From contig CM030709.1 in assembly GCA_017979445.1 (NCBI GenBank), positions 7,358,001-7,422,000 on the forward strand: a stretch of DNA of 64,000 bases, written 5' to 3'. The notes beneath the pieces were generated by a model. It did not search any database. It had not been told where the DNA came from and saw only the letters and a list, made by a program, of their open reading frames with translations. This document shows, one piece after another, positions 56,331 through 64,000 of this stretch. Position 1 is the first letter of the stretch; every line of letters begins with the position of its first letter. The stretch is from Akebia trifoliata. Taxonomy: Eukaryota > Streptophyta > Magnoliopsida > Ranunculales > Lardizabalaceae. The position numbers were made by a program, and so were the translations under genes.

Positions 56331-56339
56331 AGAATGTGT

Positions 56340-57539
56340 ATTGTAGACGAATTTGTCCACATCCATGATTTATATATAAATTGATTTTTTAGTACAATCT
56401 TTCATTGTAATCGATCATTGTATAAGATCGCTTTAAGTAGTGCTTAGCTTGAAGATAGATTGTTCAAGTCAAATTTTATTGAAGATTAAGCTCAAAGGAA
56501 GTGTCAAGAAGAGTGAAGGACAAATTCAAAATCAAGAAGAATAAAGGACTAAATCAAGTTCAACACATGTCAAAAATGGACTAACAAAAATCAAGGTAAG
56601 TGTGTGAATGTCCTTGGTAGGTCGACTGAACTCGAAAATGAGTTTCTTCTTTTTCTTCTCTCTTGGGCAACCGAATATATTCGATCAACAAAACTCGAAA
56701 CTTGTGAACCTCATTCTTTTCTCTTTTAAGCGACCGAAACTGAAACTTAAGAACAACTTCATTTGTTCACTTGGACAATCGAGACTGTTCGGTTAACCGA
56801 ACCCGAAAGTCTCAAAGCTCTTGAGTTTGGTCACTCGGTCGACTCAAACCTGTTTGGTCGACCGAGCGTTAAGAAGCAACCTTTCAACATCTTCTAATTC
56901 TTTTTCAAACGACTATATTTTTTGAGATTGATTTGGTCTTTTGGTTTCTTCAAACTTGTTGACTCCTTCATATTTTATCCTAGTTTGTTAGGATTTATCA
57001 TTCAAATCCTATTCATTTTTCTCTTCTATAAATATGATAGACCTTTCAGATATTTTCATCGAGAAAAATGAAAAGGTAAATATTATTAGATCTGAGAGAA
57101 AATTTTTAAGTTATTCATATCTTTTTTTTTCTTTGATTATTCTTTTAGTAATATTCTGAGTTAGAGAAAGAGAGAAAGTTGCTCTATTGTTATACTCCAC
57201 TAAGATTTCTCGTTGTGAAGTTTTAGAATAGCTCGGGTGAAAGTCCCTAGCGTAGTATTGTGATGGTGTGATCATTTTTCTATATAAGCGATTGTAATCC
57301 GAAAGCATTGAATAAAAATATACTAATTCAAGATTCTAAGCTTTCCGAGGGTGAAGTCATCGAACTACTATAAATCCACGCCTCTTGTGTGGTTTGAATT
57401 TCTCTGAGTTCTACTAATGTACTTTATTTCAACAAATCTAACTGTTTACTTTTGTTATTATTTTGTTAAAATTTTAAATAAACTTTATTTAACAGAACAC
57501 CTATTCAACCCCCTTTAGGTGTTCTTAATAGTAATTTCA
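56340..57539 (+). mobile_element. Decayed copia (Sirevirus-like) 5' LTR
   Basis: The right edge is fixed by the primer-binding-site-like TTGGTATCAGAGTGAGG that begins at 57541. Just upstream, CACCTATTCAACCCCCTTTA and GGTGTTC are typical of Sirevirus-like LTR ends. TCGACCGA/GGTCGACTGA motifs (56620-56870) are common in such LTRs. The left edge is not resolved, so the start given is approximate. Confidence 0.55.
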
Positions 57540-57540
57540 A

Positions 57541-57557
57541 TTGGTATCAGAGTGAGG
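57541..57557 (+). other. Primer-binding site of a copia element (initiator tRNA-Met)
   Basis: TTGGTATCAGAGTGAGG contains TGGTATCAGAG, complementary to the 3' end of plant initiator tRNA-Met and used by copia elements to prime reverse transcription. Confidence 0.85.
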
Positions 57558-57599
57558 TTACACTTTCTTAGGGATTAACATCCCTGGTGTGATTCTTGT

Positions 57600-59240
57600 A
57601 TTATGCGTATGGTAATGAGAGGGGAAGCTGACTTAATCTCTCGACCACCATATTTTGATGGAACTCACTATGTCATTGGAAAGTTTGTATGAGAATTTTT
57701 TTCAACGCACTTGATGAAAATTCTTGGAATGCAATGGCAGAGGGATGGAGTGAATCTACGACACCTATTTTAGTCAATGATATTTCTATTCCCATTAAGA
57801 AAGAAAGATTTTAGTTTATTCATGAACGTGAAATGTACAAGACTAACTATAAAGCTCTGAGTGTTTTCTATATAAATTTAATCGTATTGTTTCTTGTGAA
57901 TCTGATAAACAAGTCTAAGATCTCTTAGAATCTACTTGTCAATGAATTTCTAATGTTAAGAAATCAAAATTTCAAATGTTAACTACAAAATTTGAAACTA
58001 TGAAAATAGATGAAAATGGATCTTTTATGAATTTCTATATTAAGTTAAATAAAATTGTCACTTCTATGTGGGATTTAAGATAATTGATTTTTAATGCTAA
58101 AATTGTTAGAAAAATATTTAGGTATATTCCTGAACGATTTTATCCCAAAATTATTGCTATAAAAGAAAGTAAGGATGTTGATCAAATAAAAGTAAAAGAA
58201 TTAGTCGGATTTATGCAAACCTATGAATTAAATTATCATCCAACTAATAAGAAGAAAAATATTACTTTTAAAACTTCTAACAACTTATCTAAAGAATAAA
58301 ATTATTTTAAAATTGAAAAAGATTTGGATGAAGAAGTTGTTTTAATGACTAAACAATTCGAAAATTTTTATAAGGCTAAAAAGAATTTTAAACAAAGAAA
58401 AGTCTTCAAAAAATTTGATAATAAATTTGAAAATTTTAAGAAAAATGATAATCAGAAAGAAAATATTCAATGACAATTCATTTAATGAGTTTGAATATTC
58501 TAGAGAAAATAAAATTTTTTTTTTAAAAGCTTCAATGACAACTGCTAATGATTCTATTCAAAATTTAGTTGAAAGAAAATAAAGAAAGAAGATGAAAACA
58601 CTGATTGCATTTTTGAAGCTTACGATTTGTTATATAAAGAAAGTATTAAAAAGTTAAAATTGCAAGTAAACTTAAATCAGATTTTAAAAAATTAATGAAT
58701 GAGGATTCAAAATTATTAATTGAAAATTCTAACTTTCAAAATCTGATTAAAGAAAATTTAAAGCTAAAATCCGATTGCAACGAAATTGGTGAAAAATTAA
58801 AACTTTACAATATTACTTTAAGAGAAAAAAGAAAACAAGATCAATAAACTCTCAAAACTAAATCAAATTCTAAATTAAGAGGTCATTCAAGTTGAAGTTA
58901 AAATTAAAAGACTTGAAGCTGACAAACAAAAAATTTATGATTTTTTTCAAAGTTCTGAAAACTGTTGATAAGTTACTTAGTATGGGAAAACCATTTAGAG
59001 ATAAAAGTGGTTCAGGATATTTTCAAGATAAATTTTTTACCATCAACATCCAAAATCATATTTTTCAAAGTAAAATTTCAACTAAGACAAATCAATTTCT
59101 ATCAAAAATCATCTAATTATTCTCAACATATAATGAGATTTAAAACTATTATTATTTGGCATTATTGTGGAATTACATGTCATATGCAATTTGAGTGTAG
59201 AAAGAAAAAAAAAATGATCTCAAAATTCAAAGAGAAAAGT
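57600..59240 (+). pseudogene. Copia gag relic, no pol
   Basis: Segments in shifting frames match copia gag: an opening ISRPPYFDGTHYVIGK, a middle NAKIVRKIFRYIPERF then YPKIIAIKESKD and KVKELVGFMQTYELN, a lysine-rich tail, and a damaged zinc knuckle WHYCGITCHMQFEC (first Cys replaced by Trp). There are many stops and frameshifts. No protease, integrase or reverse transcriptase follows, and no 3' LTR is visible before the next element at 59455, so the element is truncated. Confidence 0.75.
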
Positions 59241-59454
59241 TAAAAAAAAATAAAGAAATACATTAGTTAATAGAAGAACTGGTGCTTTCCTGAATCTCGA
59301 TGCTTTTCCTTTTTCCAAAGCAGGAATCCTACGAATAGACCACACATCATTTTGGTTGTTTAATTCACAAATAACATAATTATATGGACATTTAACATAC
59401 AAATTCCATAGGTTTGTGGCAATGATAAAAAAAAATGGCTACTTTTTTTCTTTA

Positions 59455-62000
59455 ATACTCAAAATAGGGTCATTTGCTACAGTAACTCATGTTTTCGGAC
59501 AGAAATGCCCCTTACCTATAATTTTTTAGTAAACCCTTGAAAAATATTATTTTAAATTAAAACTTCCTCCCTCCCAACAAATAACGAAAGATATCCAAAT
59601 CCTCTCTACCAAAATCTACCAAATATTCATTGGAATTCACTAACAAGGTTCTAGCTTTGAAGAACTATAGTGAATCTTGTAGATTTATTAACTCTCGTAA
59701 TCTATTGGAAATTTTCACCAAATGTTATCACGCTTTCTTCTATCTATTTAAAATTCTTTATTTATTCTTATCAACCTTGATATATTTCTCCTCCCTAGTT
59801 ATATAAATGAAAAATGGTAGTACAACATTCAATGATTTCGTGTGATTTTTAAAGTATGATTTATAAAATTTACCCAACATTGAATTGTTGGAATGAATGT
59901 ATTATAGCGTCAACGCTCAATGTTACCTACCATTGAACCTTGACGAATAGCTATAACGAAATGTTATATTATATTTTTAGTGTCAAGGTTTTGTAAACAC
60001 CCCATTTTTGTATTCGCTTGATTAATCAACTCGTCAATTTGATTGCAACGTGATGGATGAATATTTCAATATTTTTATTTGTTATTAGATGTGTTTTCAA
60101 AGTCTGAATGAGATATTTCAAGTAAGCAAAACTTTAGAAATCATGCTACGCTAGGAAAATGTGACCCAAAAATATAGAAATCATCATTTTCAAACAAAAA
60201 GAAGCTTTACGAGAAAATCATCAAAAAATGACGAAATTACCAAAATACCCCTAACATCATAACATCCCTAGAGCCTACATTACGATTAGGAAAACCCTTT
60301 TAAACACATAAGACAATAAGTTAAAATCAATACACTGTTTCGTCAATTTTCACCAAATTTGACAAAATTACGAAAATACTCTCATAGGGTCCACGATTAT
60401 TTCATGCCAAAAATACATAAGTGACACAAATCGATACTCTTATTGAATTTCTTACAAAAAATTGATTTCAAATCATCAAAAAATAACCTCTGAACGCAAA
60501 AGTCCTTTTTGAGGGCAAAACGATAATTTTTCAAACTTAAAATTTAAAAATTTAAAACTAATAATTAAAATATTAATTAACGTAAAGTGAGATCTTAATA
60601 CATTAAATTAAAATTTTTAAACAAATAAAATAAATTAATCAAGCCCACAAGTTAAATTTTAAATGGTGATCCATTTATTTAAGTAGGGCCCACATGATAT
60701 TTAATAAAGAATCCTCCACTAGGGGTCTCGAAAAATTAAAAATATAATTTAATAAAGAATCATCCATTGGGGAGTTCTCCAAAAATTAAAAATTTTTGCA
60801 TTCTATGTAAGATTCAAAATCCTAATTGAAACAACTTAACCTTATCTCTAAAAAACCTAATTAAAATCCTAATCTCTCAAAAAAATTCTTTAAAAATGAG
60901 TCTTCACCACCTAAATTCGCAAGTTAAGAAAAATCCTAGGAAAGAGAGGCCAAAAACTCTCCTAAAACTTCCCAAAACCCTAAATTTGAAGTCCCAAGTC
61001 CATACATAACACCAAAATCTTATTTTTTTACCTAAAAAACACCTAGAAATTCTTAAAACACATTGAAAAATCAAAAAATATTCAAATTTACAAGGAAAAA
61101 AATCTCATCTTGGAGGTCAAAAACAGATCTAACGACGAAGACAAAAGTGAAAAGATTCACATGAGGTACGTTTTTTTGCCAATTATGAGATAATCGCTTG
61201 TCGCAATTATCTGGTAAAGAAGGTAATTTTTTATTTTAATTTTTAGATCATTTTTTATTGCAATGTAAATTTTTTGAGAATAGTAGAGATCGACGTTCGT
61301 CGGGTAGGATTGGTACCTAACACTTTTTCAATCCCGTAACGTGATCCCTAGACCCATTTTTTTTTTGTAGTTCAGTACCTTTTATCTATTTAGAGTCATA
61401 TTTTGATTCCTAGACCGTAAAACTTGGTGACGACTCTCCAAAAATCAAAAAAATGGATTTGTACTCGCGGATCGGGGGCACTTTCAAGTTCAATGCTAGA
61501 TAACATTGACTCTTGACACTATAATATATTCATTCTAGCGTCAAGGTTAGACACTGGATAAATTTTATGAACCATACCTTCAAAATTTCAAGAAATCATT
61601 GAGTTTTTTACCATCGATTTTCATTTATATAATCATAGAGGAGAAATACATCAAGATTGATAAGAATATATAAATGATTTAAAAGAAATGAAAGAAAGAA
61701 TGAGAGAGTTATAACATTTAGTAGAAAGCTCCAAAAAATCATGAATCAAACATGAGAGTGTACAGATCTACAAGATTCACCACCGTTACTCAAAGTTAAA
61801 GCCTCTCCGATGGTTATTTGGTGAGTTTTGATAAAGGCAATGAAGATATCTATCTCTATTTCGATGATATAAAATGTTGGGAGGGAGGAAGTTACAATTT
61901 AGAAGAATATTTTTTCAAGGGATTACTAAAGAAATTGTAAGTGGGAGCATTTTTGTCAAAAAACACGAGTTAATGTAGCAAATAGCCCTATTTTGAGTAT
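59455..62000. mobile_element. Foldback-type element with ~500-bp inverted arms
   Basis: Arms 59455-59945 and 61490-62000 pair over about 500 bp at roughly 70-80% by eye, starting ATACTCAAAATAGGG in each. Shared inner phrases are CTTCCTCCCTCCCAAC, GGTGAATCTTGTAGAT and TGTATTTCTCCTC. Long arms without transposase suggest a Mutator-like or foldback element. The interior (59992-61486) begins TGTAAACACCCCATTTTTG and ends near CGCGGATCGGGGGCA. That looks like an inserted LTR, but no matching 5-bp flanks were found. Confidence 0.6.
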
Positions 62001-62039
62001 GAAAAAAGAGAAAATTACTTAATAGTCCATGTCGTTAAA

Positions 62040-63754
62040 TTTTCTTTCAATTTAGTCCTTGACTTATGCGGGTTATCAAAATAGTCAATTTAGTAAATCC
62101 CTTTTTTCAAAATATTTCTTGAATCTCACTCTAGATATTTCTCGTGATTGAAATATCAAAATTTCCCTAACCATTCAAACTCACAATTTTCGTCACAAAA
62201 AATTGGATTTTCGACATCTTGGTCGAGTTTTGGAGATTCCATTCCAATGAAAATGATTTGAGAAAAATGAATATTCCATTTTCAAGGATTTTTTATGCAT
62301 TTTAAAGATGTATGTAAAAAACTAAGATTTTTTTCAATTGTGTTGCTTCCTTTTTAGATGAAAATCGACCAAGGATGATTCTTTTGATTTGAAATAATTT
62401 ATATAAGTTGTTATGTCAAGTATTAAGTCCTTTCCATGTATTTAGTTGAAAAACTAAAAAAAAATAAACATGAAATTGGCTAGATTTTATAGTGTCGAGG
62501 TCACCAATTTTTTTGAATTATTGTCGACTTCACCAATTTTTTTTATTGTCGAGGTCAACAAATTTTTAAAAAATTATTGTTGAGGTCGACAATAATTAAA
62601 AAATTGGTGCCTTGAAAATAAATTTTTTTTTTTTAAATTTTCATCATCAACGTTGTAAAATCCACCTGATTTCATTTTTTCAAGTTTTTCCAACTAAAAT
62701 ACATGGAAAGATTGACTTAAAACTTGACATAACAACTAGGGGTGTCAATGGGTACCCATTTACTCGGAACCAAAACTGAAAATTCCGGTTCCGATTCCCT
62801 TTTTATTGGAACCGATTACAGTTGGGTCTAATATGAAACCAAACCAATAGGAACCAGAATCATTAGGTTCTATCCGATGGGTATCCGGAACTGATTTATT
62901 TTGTCAATTATTTTTACATTATACATGATTTAAGGTAATCCTATATTTTAAAATTAACATATATGATATAAAATTCTTCAAACTGCATATAAACTAAATA
63001 TTTGAGTTTAAGAAGAGTCGTTTCTTTTTAAATTTATTACTTGTAAAAGAAATTAATTTTAATGTTTGAAAATAAAAATCATTAAATCATCATTTTAGTG
63101 GAACAAATTATTATTAAGTTGATACCTTACAAATAATATATTATTTTTTAGAAGAAATTTTTTATTGTAATGATTTTGAAATAATTTTTCTCATTCAATT
63201 ATTGAAAGCCGGAACCAACGGGTACCCATGATTTTTTATGGTTCCGGTTCCGGTTCCACTTATTTTAAAACCAAAACCGAAACCGACAAGAATCGGAACC
63301 GATAAAAGATAAAGGTTATGGTACCAAATATCATAGGAACCGAACCGAAACCGACCCATTGGGACCCCTAATAACAACTTGTGCAGATGATTTCAAACCA
63401 AAAGAACCTTCTTTGATTGATTGTCGTCCAAAAAGGAAGCAAACCAGTCGAAAAACCCTAGTTTTTTTACATACATCTTCAAAATGTTTGAAAAAAACAA
63501 AAAATCCTTGAAAATTGATTCTTCTTCCTTCTCAAATCATTTTAATCTGGATTAAATCATCAAAAATCGATCGAGATGTTGGAAATTCAAAATTTTTGGA
63601 TAAAAATGGTGAGTTTGAATGGTTAGGGCAATTTTGACATTTCTATCGTGAGAAATGTCTAGAGTGAGGTTCAGGGACTATTTTGAAAAGAGGGATTTAC
63701 TAAATAGACTATTTTGATAACCCGCAAAAGTTAAGGACTAAATTGAAAGAAAAG
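62040..63754. mobile_element. Foldback element split by an hAT MITE
   Basis: The left arm (62040-62480) pairs with the right arm, now in two pieces: 62640-62736 and 63379-63754. Matching phrases are TTTTCTTTCAATTTAGTCCT, GCGGGTTATCAAAATAGTC and CTAACCATTCAAACTCAC. The centre (62490-62635) is itself repetitive, with GTCGAGGTCACCAATTTTT-type units in both orientations. Without the hAT insert and its 8-bp duplication the element is about 1.07 kb. Confidence 0.7.
62737..63370. mobile_element. Intact hAT MITE
   Basis: Ends TAGGGGTGTCAATGGGT and TAGGGGTCCCAATGGGT (right in reverse complement), with a perfect 8-bp duplication ATAACAAC (62729-62736 and 63371-63378). Subterminal GGTTCCGGTTCC and GGTACCCAT motifs occur near both ends. 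It is the best-preserved member of the family also seen at 26825-30555. No transposase is present. Confidence 0.9.
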
Positions 63755-63759
63755 TAGCA

Positions 63760-64000
63760 ACAAAAAAAAAGGGCTTTGTCATTGTCATAAAACTGTGGAA
63801 TTTTTATGAAAATGTCCTATTTACATATAACATAAACAATTGGGCTGGGTCTCCCAATGGACCTTTCTCCCAAGTTTGAGCCTGACCCTAATCATGAACT
63901 GGGCAAAGCCAAGCCCAATAAAAAAAATGGGCTTAGTTATACTAACCAAACAAAGTACATAAGTGGGCTGGGTCGCACCGAAACGCAGCCCATTGACAGC
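63760..64000. other. Window-edge sequence, possible partial hAT MITE
   Basis: GGGCTGGGTC motifs repeat at 63842 and 63965. The window ends in GCAGCCCATTGACAGC, which resembles the inner side of a TAGGGCTGTCAATGGG hAT terminus. The element, if real, continues beyond 64000. Confidence 0.35.

Overview
This is nuclear DNA from a flowering plant, most likely a dicot. It is AT-rich, with short intron-containing genes, tRNA-derived SINEs, Ty1/copia and LINE relics, and many small non-autonomous DNA transposons (hAT, Harbinger and probable Mutator types). I cannot name the species. Only three convincing protein genes were found, all on the minus strand, filling roughly 10 kb of the 64 kb. The rest is repeat-rich intergenic DNA.

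Genes. (1) 4600-5280 is an intronless CBF/DREB1-type AP2/ERF transcription factor of 226 aa with two CACGTG boxes upstream. (2) 37409-42211 is a five-exon, 653-aa plant coiled-coil protein of unknown function. All four splice junctions can be joined in frame. (3) 43806-47478 is a three-exon, 524-aa DUF4378 protein resembling the TRM (TON1-recruiting-motif) family, with a possible three-base first coding exon at 47712-47714. Genes 2 and 3 are head-to-tail, and their introns hold a SINE, a LINE relic and several MITEs. I see no sign that the three genes act in one pathway.

Layout. 1-4500: Harbinger and Mutator-like MITEs. 4600-5460: CBF gene and promoter. 5500-6900: AT-rich with a 125-bp tandem repeat. 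6923-10395: an hAT element with perfect 8-bp target duplications that contains six palindromic MITEs separated by TA microsatellites, plus a gene-like fragment. 10400-15500: a SINE, two MITEs and a ~95-bp tandem repeat. 15545-19930: three diverged copies of an unknown repeat, hit at different points by hAT elements and a solo LTR, so the copies serve as each other's empty sites. 20000-26000: promoter-like segment holding a seventh palindrome, then a second solo LTR. 26825-30555: a triple nest (hAT MITE, solo LTR, hAT MITE). 30600-37400: AT-rich with foldback MITEs and two unexplained coding-like segments. 37409-47714: genes 2 and 3. 48000-56300: copia RNase H relic, MITEs and a perfect 213-bp tandem duplication. 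56340-59240: decayed Sirevirus-like copia LTR and gag. 59455-63754: two long-armed foldback elements, one split by an hAT MITE with perfect 8-bp duplications.

The most unusual theme is two unrelated families of palindromic MITEs whose members share a central core but carry different outer arms, with the two arms of each member still matching each other.
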